From positions 1-21,669 of the forward strand of contig JANRKY010000045.1 of NCBI GenBank assembly GCA_033763135.1: a stretch of 21,669 nt of DNA. The letters run 5' to 3'. The DNA comes from DALYLB01 sp033763135. GTDB taxonomy: Bacteria > Acidobacteriota > Blastocatellia > RBC074. The translations under genes were made by a program, and so were the position numbers. Positions 6,260 through 14,704 of the stretch are shown piece by piece (positions within the stretch are counted from its first letter, which is position 1; every line of letters starts with the position of its first letter). The notes under the pieces were generated by a model. The model was not told where the DNA came from. It saw only the letters and a list, made by a program, of their open reading frames with translations, and made no database searches.

Positions 6260-8530
6260 ATGATTCGCATCAGTCAGCTGAAATACGGCGCAATTCTGCT
6301 CGTGATATCGAGTCTTGCCGGGGCCCTTGTCTGGGCAAGGAACGACAAGCCGCAATTCACCGCGCGACAATTGAAGCATTGGGCCTATAAGCCGGTCGTG
6401 AAGCCCGCGGTCCCGGCGGTCCGAAATGCGGCGTGGGTTCGAACGGACGTCGACCGGTTCATTCTCCGCGACCTGGAGAAGAATCAGCTTTCGCCCTCGG
6501 CGCCGGCCGACAAGATGACGCTGCTGCGACGCGCGACCTTCGATCTGACAGGGCTTCCGCCGACGCCCGAAGAGGCGGCCGCGTTCCTGGCGGATCGCTC
6601 TCCGAAGGCCTATGAACGAGTCGTCGATCGGCTGCTGGCTTCGCCGCATTATGGCGAGAAATGGGCGCGCCACTGGCTGGACCTGGCGCGCTACGCCGAG
6701 AGCGAGGGATTCAAGGCCGACGAGACGCGCCCCAACGCGTGGCGCTATCGCGACTATGTGATCAAGTCGTTCAACGACGACAAGCCCTACGATCGATTCG
6801 TGCAGGAGCAGATCGCCGGAGACGAACTCTGGCCCGGCAATCCCGACGCGCTCGTGGCGACGGCGTTCAACCGGCACTATCCCGACGAGAGCAACGCCCG
6901 CAATCTGATGCAGCGGCGACAGGAGATCCTCAACGACGTGACGGACACGGTCGGCGCGGTCTTCATGGCCACGACCATCGGGTGCGCCCGATGCCACGAT
7001 CACAAGTACGATCCGGTACTGCAGAAGGACTATTACAAGCTCCAGGCCTTTTTCGCAGCCGCGCGCGCGAAGGACGATTTCGTGCTGGCCTCCGCCGTCG
7101 AACAGGCGGAGCACGCAAAGAAGATGGAGATCTGGCGCGCCGAGACCCGCGAACTCCGCGAACAGATCGAGAAGGTCGAGGCGCCCATCCGCAAGCAGAT
7201 CTATCTGGACAATTTCGAGAAGTATCCCGAAGAGATTCAACTGGCCGTCAACACGCCGCCCGAGAAGCGGGACACGATGCAGTGGTTGATGTACCACAAG
7301 GCGAGCTGGCTGCTCGGTTCGGGCGTGGACGAAGATGGAAACGGCATTCGGTCGCGGCTCAAGGGCGAAGAGCGCAAGCGATACGAAGAGTTGCGGACGA
7401 AGCTCGCCGCGTTCGACCCGATCAAGCCCCGGCCGCTTCCGATCGGATCGGGCATCACGGACGTCGGGTGCGAAGCGCCCGCGCAGCACGTGATGGCCGG
7501 CGGCGCGTATGATGCGCCCGGAGAACAGGTCCAGCCCGGCTTTCTGACGATCATCGACAACGAGCCGGCCGCGATTCGCGTTCCGGCGCATCGGCAGACG
7601 ACCGGGCGCAGAAGCGCGCTGGCCGCCTGGCTGACCGACCCGAAAAACCCCTTGACGGCGCGCGTCATGGTCAATCGTCTCTGGCATTATCATTTCGGGC
7701 GGGGCATCGTCGGCACGCCGAGCGATTTCGGGATGATGCGCGATCCCGAGACCCACCGCGAGCTGCTCGATTATCTGGCTGCCGTCTTCGTCGAGAAGAG
7801 ATGGAGCCTCAAGGCGATGCACCGGCTGATCATGCTCTCGAACGCCTATCGGCAATCCTCCGATTACAACGAGGCGGCGGCGACCAGAGACCCGGACAAT
7901 CGTCTGTGGTGGCGCTTTCAACGGCAGCGCCTCTCGGGCGAGGAGATTCGCGACGCGATCCTGGCCGTCAGCGGAGAGCTGAACCGGCAGATGAGCGGGC
8001 CGAGCGTCTTCCCCGAGATTCCCGAGGGGATGGAGGTTCGCGGCGGCTGGAAGAAGAACGAGGACCCGCAGGCGCGAAATCGCCGGAGCATCTATGTCTT
8101 CGTTCGCCGAAACTCGCGTTATCCGATGTTCCAGGCCTTCGACATGCCGGACACGCACGAGAGCTGCGGGCGCCGCGTCATCACGACGACGGCTCCGCAG
8201 GCGCTGGAGATGCTCAACGACAAGGTCATTCTTCGCGCGGCGACGGCGTTTGCCGGCCGCGTCCTGGCATCGTCGAAAGCCGACGGGCAGGACTGGCTCG
8301 CGACCGCCTGGCGGCTCGCGTATTCGCGCCGGGTGACTGACCAGGAGCTGGCCCTCGCCGCCGAATTCATGCGGAAGCAGGAATCGCTCATCCGGGCCGG
8401 GATGGCGGAGAATCGCTCGCCGTCGCTTCCAGCCAATCTGTCCGCGGCGGTCGATCCCGCGCGGGCTGCGGCGCTGGTCGATTTCTGCCACGTGCTCTTC
8501 AATTCGAACGAATTCGTCTATGTTCACTAA
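6260..8530 (+). CDS. Exported DUF1549/DUF1553 (PSCyt2/PSD1) protein, first copy
   Basis: This 756-residue protein starts with a signal peptide ('LKYGAILLVISSLAGALVWA', about 7-26). DUF1549 (PF07583) spans about residues 55-265 and includes 'LLRRATFDLTGLPPTPEE', 'HWLDLARYAESEGF' and the CxxCH motif C242-A-R-C-H246 in 'GCARCHDHKYDP'. A charged, probably helical linker (about 270-400) leads to DUF1553 (PF07587, about 454-730; 'LAAWLTDPKNPL', 'VNRLWHYHFGRGIVGTPSDFG'). The separate N-terminal PSCyt1 cytochrome domain found in many relatives is absent. The family's molecular function is unknown; it is exported and abundant in polymer-degrading bacteria. The start at 6260 has a strong GGAGGGAG just upstream and begins the signal peptide. 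The DUF1501 gene follows after 18 bp. Confidence 0.92.
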   Translation: MIRISQLKYGAILLVISSLAGALVWARNDKPQFTARQLKHWAYKPVVKPAVPAVRNAAWVRTDVDRFILRDLEKNQLSPSAPADKMTLLRRATFDLTGLPPTPEEAAAFLADRSPKAYERVVDRLLASPHYGEKWARHWLDLARYAESEGFKADETRPNAWRYRDYVIKSFNDDKPYDRFVQEQIAGDELWPGNPDALVATAFNRHYPDESNARNLMQRRQEILNDVTDTVGAVFMATTIGCARCHDHKYDPVLQKDYYKLQAFFAAARAKDDFVLASAVEQAEHAKKMEIWRAETRELREQIEKVEAPIRKQIYLDNFEKYPEEIQLAVNTPPEKRDTMQWLMYHKASWLLGSGVDEDGNGIRSRLKGEERKRYEELRTKLAAFDPIKPRPLPIGSGITDVGCEAPAQHVMAGGAYDAPGEQVQPGFLTIIDNEPAAIRVPAHRQTTGRRSALAAWLTDPKNPLTARVMVNRLWHYHFGRGIVGTPSDFGMMRDPETHRELLDYLAAVFVEKRWSLKAMHRLIMLSNAYRQSSDYNEAAATRDPDNRLWWRFQRQRLSGEEIRDAILAVSGELNRQMSGPSVFPEIPEGMEVRGGWKKNEDPQARNRRSIYVFVRRNSRYPMFQAFDMPDTHESCGRRVITTTAPQALEMLNDKVILRAATAFAGRVLASSKADGQDWLATAWRLAYSRRVTDQELALAAEFMRKQESLIRAGMAENRSPSLPANLSAAVDPARAAALVDFCHVLFNSNEFVYVH

Positions 8531-8548
8531 TCGGGATCGGAGGGCGTG

Positions 8549-10006
8549 ATGAAAGATCGTCGCGACGAGAGATTTTCGCCCGAGGAAGCGGCGCTGCTTC
8601 GCCGCCGGGATTTTCTGCTGCAGGCCGGCGGCGGACTGGGTTCGATCGCGCTGGCTTCGCTGCTGGCTGGAGACGGACTGAGCGCTTCGCAGACGCAGGA
8701 GGGGCGCATCCCCAATCCGCTGGCGCCCAAAACGCCGCACTTCAAGCCGCGGGCGAAGTCGGTCATCTGGCTTTTCATGGAGGGCGGCCCGAGCCATCTG
8801 GACACGTTCGATCCGAAGCCGAAGCTGATGGAGCTGGCGGGAAAGCCGATGCCCGAATCCTTTGGCCGGCCGATCACGGCGATGGGGACGGCCTCGAACA
8901 GCATCTTTCCCAGCCGGCGCGTCTTCAAGCAGTACGGCCAGAGCGGGATCCCCGTCTCGGACTGGTTGCCGCACACCGCGCAGCATGTCGACGATCTGGC
9001 GATCCTCCGTTCCTGCTGGGCGGACGGGCTGAACCACGTCGGCTCGGTCTGCCAGATGAACACGGGCTCCATTCTTGCGGGGCGTCCCTCGCTGGGCGCC
9101 TGGGCGACCTATGGCCTGGGCACGGCGAATCAGAATCTTCCGACCTTCGTGACCATGGCCGATGGCGCCGAGGTGCTCGGCGGCGCGAAGAACTGGAGCG
9201 CCGGCTTTCTGCCGGCGGCCTATCAGGGAACACAGTTCCGCTCCAGCGGTTCGCCGGTCTTCTATCTGAAGCCTCCCGAGGCGGTCAGCGACGCGCAGCA
9301 GCGCGGCAAGCTCGAACTGCTTTCGCAGCTCAATCAACGCTTCTCGGCCTCGCGACAGGACGACACGGAGCTGCTGGCGCGGCTCAACAGCTATGAGCTG
9401 GCCTATCGCATGCAGTCGGCCGCCCCCGAGGCGATCGATCTTTCGAAAGAGTCCGCGGCGACGCAGAAGCTCTATGGCATGGACAATCCCGTGACGCAGA
9501 AATACGGGACGATGTGTCTGATGGCGCGCCGGCTGGTGGAGCGCGAGGTCCGGTTCATTCAGCTCTATTCCGGCAGCGGCAGCGGCTGGGACGCGCACGC
9601 CAACATCGAGGCCAATCACACAAAGATGTGCGCGAGCGTGGATCTGCCGATTGCGGGGCTGCTCGCCGACTTGAAGTCGCGGGGACTGCTCGACACGACG
9701 CTGGTGGTCTGGGGCGGCGAGTTCGGTCGCACGCCCTTCAACGAGAAGGGAAACGGCCGCGACCACAACCCCTGGGGGTTCACGATCTGGATGGCCGGCG
9801 CCGGCATCCGCGGCGGACAGATCATCGGCGCGACCGATGAGATCGGCCTGCGTGCGATCGAGCGGCGATCACACGTGCACGACATTCATGCGACGATCCT
9901 GCATCTGCTCGGGCTGGATCATCTGCGCACGCTCTATCAACACAACGGTCGCCTGGAGCGCCCCACAATCACGGACGGCGAGGCCATTCGCGAACTGATC
10001 GCCTGA
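8549..10006 (+). CDS. Tat-exported DUF1501 protein, first copy
   Basis: This 485-residue DUF1501 (PF07394) protein belongs to the alkaline-phosphatase/sulfatase-like superfamily. The N-terminus has a twin-arginine motif (R18-R-R-D-F-L) and a hydrophobic stretch, so it is exported folded, probably with metal bound. Family signatures are 'VIWLFMEGGPSHLDTFDPKP' (about 71-90), 'SGWDAHANI', 'VVWGGEFGRTP' and 'GRDHNPWGF'; the Asp/His residues in these are the likely metal ligands by analogy with alkaline phosphatase. The substrate is unknown. ATG 8549 is preferred, 4 nt after GGAGGG; an in-frame GTG lies immediately before it. Pairing with the preceding PSD1-type gene is a standard arrangement in Planctomycetota and relatives. 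Confidence 0.92.
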   Translation: MKDRRDERFSPEEAALLRRRDFLLQAGGGLGSIALASLLAGDGLSASQTQEGRIPNPLAPKTPHFKPRAKSVIWLFMEGGPSHLDTFDPKPKLMELAGKPMPESFGRPITAMGTASNSIFPSRRVFKQYGQSGIPVSDWLPHTAQHVDDLAILRSCWADGLNHVGSVCQMNTGSILAGRPSLGAWATYGLGTANQNLPTFVTMADGAEVLGGAKNWSAGFLPAAYQGTQFRSSGSPVFYLKPPEAVSDAQQRGKLELLSQLNQRFSASRQDDTELLARLNSYELAYRMQSAAPEAIDLSKESAATQKLYGMDNPVTQKYGTMCLMARRLVEREVRFIQLYSGSGSGWDAHANIEANHTKMCASVDLPIAGLLADLKSRGLLDTTLVVWGGEFGRTPFNEKGNGRDHNPWGFTIWMAGAGIRGGQIIGATDEIGLRAIERRSHVHDIHATILHLLGLDHLRTLYQHNGRLERPTITDGEAIRELIA

Positions 10007-10019
10007 TCACGCCGATATC

Positions 10020-11114
10020 ATGACGAATTCAAAGAAGATGAAAGGATCGATCTCCTGGCTGCTGCTGGTTTGTGCGCTTGCCGGCGCGGCGGCGCAGGAT
10101 CGGCGCGCGGCTTCGCGGGTCGAACTGCTCTCTCCGAACGGCCTCGCCTTCGATGCGCGCGGAGACCTCTATATCTCGGACATCGCAGCGCACCGCATTG
10201 TGAAGCGGGACCGCCGAGGCCGGTTGCAGACGATTGCGGGCACGGGAGAGGCGGGGTTCAGCGGGGACGGCGGACCGGCCATTCGCGCGCAGCTCAATGC
10301 GCCGCACGATCTGCTCTTCGACGCGGCCGGAAATCTGCTGATCGCCGACAGCGCCAATCATCGCATTCGCCGCATCGACGCGCAGGGCGTCATCACGACG
10401 ATCTGCGGCGACGGCAAGGCGGGCCGGGCGGGCTATAACGATCCCGTCTCGCCGACCTCGCTCAACTATCCGCAGGGGCTCGCCCTCGACAAGGCGGGAG
10501 AGCTGCTCATCGCCGACACCTTCAATCACGTCGTGCGCCGGCTCGATCGACAGGGACGCCTGACGGTCTTCGCGGGGTCCGTTCCGGGATTCGGCGGAGA
10601 CGGCGGCCCGGCTTCCAGCGCGCAGATCAGTCTGCCGATGGCCGTGGCGGTCGCGCTCGACGGCAGCGTCTATGTCAGCGATGCGGGCAACAGCCGCATT
10701 CGCCGCATCGCCCCGGACGGCGGCATCCGCACGATCGCGGGATACGGGCCCGCCCAGGATACCTATGGCGGCGGCTATGCCGGCGACGGTCTCCCCGCGG
10801 AGAAGGGAAAGCTCTTCTCCGCGACCGATCTGAAATGCGATTCCGCCGGGAATCTCTATATCGTCGACAGCGGCAATCATCGCCTGCGGGTCGTTCGTCA
10901 GGGCATCATCACCACGATCGCCGGAACAGGACGGATGGGTGGCGCGGGCGACGGCAAGCCCGCGAAGGACGCGGAATTGAACAGTCCGCAGAAGGTCGCT
11001 CTTGCCGTCGACGGCAGTCTCTATTTATCTGATCGGGGGAATGAGCGCCTCCGGCGAATCGATCCCGCGGGAATCATCCAGGTGGCGCGGACTGCCGGCC
11101 CACGCGATTTCTGA
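10020..11114 (+). CDS. Secreted NHL-repeat beta-propeller protein within the operon
   Basis: This 364-residue protein has a signal peptide ('ISWLLLVCALAGAAAQ', about 11-26) and six NHL units, for example 'SPNGLAFDARGDLYISD', 'NAPHDLLFDAAGNLLIAD' and 'NSPQKVALAVDGSLYLSD'. Linkers resemble those of the divergent paralogue at 5031-6116 ('AGTGEAGFSGDGGPA'), but several are altered, with blade-specific insertions such as 'AGYGPAQDTYGGGYAGDG'. It starts 13 bp after the DUF1501 stop and ends 52 bp before the second PSD1-type gene, so it lies between the two cassettes of one operon. No clear Shine-Dalgarno precedes 10020; ATG 10038 (six residues later) is an alternative. Its position suggests a binding or scaffold role for the exported enzymes. 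Confidence 0.88.
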   Translation: MTNSKKMKGSISWLLLVCALAGAAAQDRRAASRVELLSPNGLAFDARGDLYISDIAAHRIVKRDRRGRLQTIAGTGEAGFSGDGGPAIRAQLNAPHDLLFDAAGNLLIADSANHRIRRIDAQGVITTICGDGKAGRAGYNDPVSPTSLNYPQGLALDKAGELLIADTFNHVVRRLDRQGRLTVFAGSVPGFGGDGGPASSAQISLPMAVAVALDGSVYVSDAGNSRIRRIAPDGGIRTIAGYGPAQDTYGGGYAGDGLPAEKGKLFSATDLKCDSAGNLYIVDSGNHRLRVVRQGIITTIAGTGRMGGAGDGKPAKDAELNSPQKVALAVDGSLYLSDRGNERLRRIDPAGIIQVARTAGPRDF

Positions 11115-11166
11115 ACACGAGCAAATCAAAGACAATCAGGTCACTTTCCGTTGAAAGAGGCGTAAA

Positions 11167-13026
11167 ATGCGGGCAATTCTCAAACATTCGATACTGCTTT
11201 TCTGGTTCCTCGGGGTGAGCTGGCTGGGCGTCTCCTCGCTGCAGGCGCAGAAGCGCAATTCCGGCAAGGAGGCGTTTGCGGGCGAGCACGCGGAGGAGAA
11301 GCTCCGCGCGCCGGCCCCCGACAAGCAGATTGGCGATCTGACCCGGGATGTCGCGGCCGGGCTTCCACATCTGGGCGCCGTCGCGGGGAAGGTCGTCGTT
11401 CGGAACCTGATCGATCAGCATCTCTTCGGCGCGATGGAGCGCGACAGCGTGCCGCACGCGCCGATCTCGAACGATCACGAGTTCTGCCGCCGCGTCTATC
11501 TCGATCTGACCGGACGCATTCCGACGCCGGAGCAGCTTACGGCCTTTGCGGCCGACGTCGCGCCGAACAAGCGGGACAGGCTGATTGAGGAATTGATCGG
11601 CAGCCCGGCCTGGCTCGATCACTGGAGCTACTGGTATGGCGATCTGACCCGCGCCTGCGGCAATCGATTCGGCAATCCGACGCTCAAGCATTTCGACGCG
11701 TGGATCCGCAAGTCGTTCAGTGAAGACAAGCCCTATGACCGCTTCGTCACCGAGATGCTGACGGCCACCGCGCCGAACACCAACTGGATGCCCGACGCCG
11801 CGGCGAGCGGCTTCCTGACGCGCTGGCACGTCACCGGCCAGACGATGTACGACGACAACCACGAAGACACCGCCGACGAGATCGTCGTCAATGCCGCGCG
11901 CATCTTTCTCGGCATCAATTATCAATGCATCTCATGCCACGGCGGCAAGGGGTTTCTCGAAAAGGTGAGCCTCGATCTGGTGCCGAAGAAGCGGCGCGAT
12001 TTCTGGGCGATGGCGGCCTTCTTCGGGAAGATGCGGGTCCGCGTCGTGCCCTATCAGGATCGGTATACCCTGACCGAGGACGGCGCGGGATACGATGCCG
12101 CCGGCTGGAGCCAGGTCCGCCTGCAGCGCGAAGGCGGCCAGATTCATCCGACGTTCATTCTGACGGGAGAGAAGGCCGATCTGACCCGGCCGCTGCGGCC
12201 GCAACTGGCTCGCATGCTGACGTCGCATCCGCAGTTTGCGCGCGCCACGGTCAATCTGATCTGGAAGCAGTTTTTCGGCCTGGGGATTGTGGATCCCGTC
12301 GATTCCTTCGATATGGCGCGGCAGGACCCGTCCGCGTCGCTGCCCGCGCCGTGGACCTGCCAGCCGGCCAACGCGCAACTGCTCGATGCGCTGGCGGCCG
12401 ATTTCGCAAAGCATCGCTTCAGCCTGAAGCGCCTGATGAAGACGATCGCGCAATCGAGCGCCTATCAGCTCTCGGCCCGCTTCGACGGCGAATGGAAAGA
12501 GGCCTACACGCCCTATTTCGCGCGCCATTTCGTCCGGCAGCTGACGGCAGAGCAGCTGCACGATTCGATCTCGCTGGCGACGCAGGTCTTCGGCGAGTAC
12601 AGGCGCCGCGACTGGTTGTATGAGACGCCGCTGCCGCCCGCGCGGTTCTGGACGGAGGCCTCTTCGCCCGAAGAGATCAACAACGGAGAGGCCAAGAGCT
12701 TTCTGCGGACCTTCGGCCAGTCCAATCGCGAACAGTTCGATCGGCAGCCCGGCGGCTCGATCCTGCAGGCGATGACGATGATGAACAGCCCCTTCGTCAC
12801 CCGCCGCGTTCAGGCCGCGAATCGCAGCCTCGTCGATCAGCTCGTTCAGTCCGCGGCGACCAACCCCGAGATCGTCGATCGCCTCTATCTGGCCACGCTT
12901 TCGCGCGCACCCTCCACGCGCGAAAAACAGCTTGCGCTCGACTGGCTGGCGGCCGATCGCCGGCAGGGCGCGGAAGACCTGCAGTGGAGCCTGCTCAACA
13001 AACTCGATTTCGTCTTCAACTACTGA
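11167..13026 (+). CDS. Exported DUF1549/DUF1553-family protein, second copy
   Basis: This 619-residue protein carries a signal peptide ('SILLFWFLGVSWLGVSSLQAQ', about 8-28) and the DUF1549 hallmarks 'CRRVYLDLTGRIPTPEQL' and 'FDAWIRKSFSEDKPYDRFVTEML', plus a CxxCH motif (C254-I-S-C-H258). The C-terminal half is DUF1553-like ('LARMLTSHPQFARATVNLIWKQFFGLGIVDPVDSFD', 'YQLSARFDGEWKE', 'MTMMNSPFVTRRV'). It is clearly divergent from the first copy: shorter, with little similarity in the linker, and with 'Q.ISCHGGKG' instead of 'ARCHDHKYDP'. The pair is therefore not a recent tandem duplication. GAGG sits 6 nt before the ATG. The stop TGA at 13024-13026 overlaps the Shine-Dalgarno of the next gene. 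Confidence 0.88.
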   Translation: MRAILKHSILLFWFLGVSWLGVSSLQAQKRNSGKEAFAGEHAEEKLRAPAPDKQIGDLTRDVAAGLPHLGAVAGKVVVRNLIDQHLFGAMERDSVPHAPISNDHEFCRRVYLDLTGRIPTPEQLTAFAADVAPNKRDRLIEELIGSPAWLDHWSYWYGDLTRACGNRFGNPTLKHFDAWIRKSFSEDKPYDRFVTEMLTATAPNTNWMPDAAASGFLTRWHVTGQTMYDDNHEDTADEIVVNAARIFLGINYQCISCHGGKGFLEKVSLDLVPKKRRDFWAMAAFFGKMRVRVVPYQDRYTLTEDGAGYDAAGWSQVRLQREGGQIHPTFILTGEKADLTRPLRPQLARMLTSHPQFARATVNLIWKQFFGLGIVDPVDSFDMARQDPSASLPAPWTCQPANAQLLDALAADFAKHRFSLKRLMKTIAQSSAYQLSARFDGEWKEAYTPYFARHFVRQLTAEQLHDSISLATQVFGEYRRRDWLYETPLPPARFWTEASSPEEINNGEAKSFLRTFGQSNREQFDRQPGGSILQAMTMMNSPFVTRRVQAANRSLVDQLVQSAATNPEIVDRLYLATLSRAPSTREKQLALDWLAADRRQGAEDLQWSLLNKLDFVFNY

Positions 13027-13039
13027 GAGGTCCCGGACG

Positions 13040-14434
13040 ATGACAACCAACGCACGAAACATCCCCGCGCTCTCCCGCCGTGAACTGCTCCGCGTCGGCG
13101 GCGTCAGTCTCGTGGGCGGCTTCCTCAATCGCTTCCGTCCCCAAAACGTGCGGGCGGAACAGAAGGCGCGGCCCGCGGCCACCGCGAGACAGGTTCTCTT
13201 TCTCAACATCGACGGAGGCATGAGCCAGGTCGACACCCTCGACGTCAAGGAAGGTCCCTGGACGCCCGGCTATTTCGACGTGCGCAGCTTCGGCAACGAT
13301 TTGAAGCTTCCGGTCGGGATCATGCCGAACCTGCCGTCCGTGCTCGACAAGATCACCATCGTGCGTTCGATGAGCGCCTGGGATGTGGTCCACGGCCGCG
13401 CGCAGTACTATATCCAGACCGGCCATCCGCTCAATCTGGCGCTCGCGAAAGAGGTCCCCGCCATCGGCGCCGTCGTTTGCCACGAACTCGCCGCGCAGCG
13501 CAAACCGTCCGATTCGCTCCCGGCCTATATCGCCATGAACCTGGCCGGCAATCAGGCCGGGCTGATCAACAATGGATTTCTTTCGGCCGAATACGGCCCG
13601 ATGAGCCTCTCCATCGGCGACGCGCCGCCCAATCTGGCGCCGCAGAAGGGAATGGAGGAGACGTTCCGCCGGCGCTGGGAGCGGCTTCAGCAGCTCGATG
13701 GGACGCTGCGCGGCGGCCAGCATCCCGATCGCAGCTTCGTCGATTATCACGAATATTATCGCGGCGCCTGGGCCATCATGAACGATCCGCGCGTGCCCGC
13801 GATCATGACGATCAACGACGAAGATCGAAAGCGCTATGGCAACAGCACGATCGGCAACAGCCTGATCCTCGCGCGCAATCTCTTTCAGGCGGACGCCGGC
13901 ACCCGCTTCATCATGGCGAGCCACGGCGGCTGGGACCACCACGGCAACATCTACAAGGAAGGCTCCCGCAATCACCCCGTCCTGATTCGCGAACTTGACG
14001 CCGCCTTCACGAGCTTTGTCCGGGATCTCGATGCTATCCCCTCGGCGCACACGCCGGGCAGGACGCTTCTCGATGAGACGCTCGTCGTCGCCATGAGCGA
14101 ATTCGGCCGCACCCCCGGCCCCATCACCGAAACCCGCAAAGGACGCGAACATTACATGCAGGTCCATTGCGGCATGTTCGCCGGCGGCGGCGTCCGCCGC
14201 GGCATGGTCATGGGAAAAACGGACGATCTGGGAGGAAAGATCACGGCGTTCGGCTGGGAAGAACAACGCCCGATCTATATGGAAGATGTCGCCTGCACCA
14301 TCTATTCCGCTCTCGGCATCGACTGGACCAAGCGCATCGATCAAACCCCCTCCGGACGCGCCTTCCACTATGTCGAACCCGCCTCGAGCACAAAATACGT
14401 CGGCTTCAAGCCGGTGGAGGCGTTGTTTGAGTAG
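13040..14434 (+). CDS. Tat-exported DUF1501 protein, second copy
   Basis: This 464-residue DUF1501-family protein has a twin-arginine start (S12-R-R-E-L-L) and a likely cleavage near 'NVRA-EQ' (about 39). Motifs in order are 'VLFLNIDGGMSQVDTLD', 'IVRSMSAWDVVHGRAQYYIQTGH', 'SHGGWDHHGNIYK', 'VVAMSEFGRTPGP' and 'GREHY'. It is shorter than the first DUF1501 copy and distant from it. The start at 13040 is 13 bp after the previous stop and 9 nt after GAGAGG, which decides against the longer open frame from 12932. The stop TAG (14432-14434) lies inside the first base pairs of the 50/51-bp repeat array, so the gene's last codon abuts the repeat. The protein probably forms a functional pair with the preceding PSD1-type protein. 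Confidence 0.9.
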   Translation: MTTNARNIPALSRRELLRVGGVSLVGGFLNRFRPQNVRAEQKARPAATARQVLFLNIDGGMSQVDTLDVKEGPWTPGYFDVRSFGNDLKLPVGIMPNLPSVLDKITIVRSMSAWDVVHGRAQYYIQTGHPLNLALAKEVPAIGAVVCHELAAQRKPSDSLPAYIAMNLAGNQAGLINNGFLSAEYGPMSLSIGDAPPNLAPQKGMEETFRRRWERLQQLDGTLRGGQHPDRSFVDYHEYYRGAWAIMNDPRVPAIMTINDEDRKRYGNSTIGNSLILARNLFQADAGTRFIMASHGGWDHHGNIYKEGSRNHPVLIRELDAAFTSFVRDLDAIPSAHTPGRTLLDETLVVAMSEFGRTPGPITETRKGREHYMQVHCGMFAGGGVRRGMVMGKTDDLGGKITAFGWEEQRPIYMEDVACTIYSALGIDWTKRIDQTPSGRAFHYVEPASSTKYVGFKPVEALFE

Positions 14435-14704
14435 GGGCAGGCACTTCCGAGCCACTCGGGCAGGCACGGGGGCCTGCCCCTACGTCTCATCTCGCTTCCG
14501 AGCCACTCGGGCAGGCACGGGGGCCTGCCCTACGTCTCATCTCGCTTCCGAGCCACCCGGGCAGGCACGGGGGCCTGCCCTACGTCTCATCTCGCTTCCG
14601 AGCCACTCGGGCAGGCACGGGGGCCTGCCCCTACGTCTCATCTCGCTTCCGAGCCACTCGGGCAGGCACGGGGGCCTGCCCCTACGTCTCATCGCGCTTC
14701 CGAG
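14431..14704. repeat. Tandem array of five 50/51-bp GC-rich palindromic units
   Basis: Units begin at 14444, 14495, 14545, 14595 and 14646 (lengths 51, 50, 50, 51, 51), with a partial sixth at 14697-14704. They are nearly identical: the length change is one C in a C3/C4 run, and single substitutions occur in unit 3 (CCACCCGG) and at the end of unit 5. Each unit contains an 8-bp hairpin, GGGCAGGC/GCCTGCCC, with a 6-nt loop. The left border GTAGGGGCAGGC (14431-14442) pairs perfectly with 14472-14483. The array fills the space between two convergent genes and supplies both stop codons. There are no variable spacers. A bidirectional terminator role is possible. Confidence 0.93.

Noticed and set aside
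6086..9766. A 1226-codon open frame on the minus strand opposite the PSD1 and DUF1501 genes
   Set aside because: It is antisense to two well-supported genes, is extremely rich in Arg, Gly and Leu and shows no domain. Long antisense frames are expected in high-GC coding DNA.
14444..14704. CRISPR array
   Set aside because: The units are contiguous and nearly identical with no variable spacers, and no cas genes are in the window.
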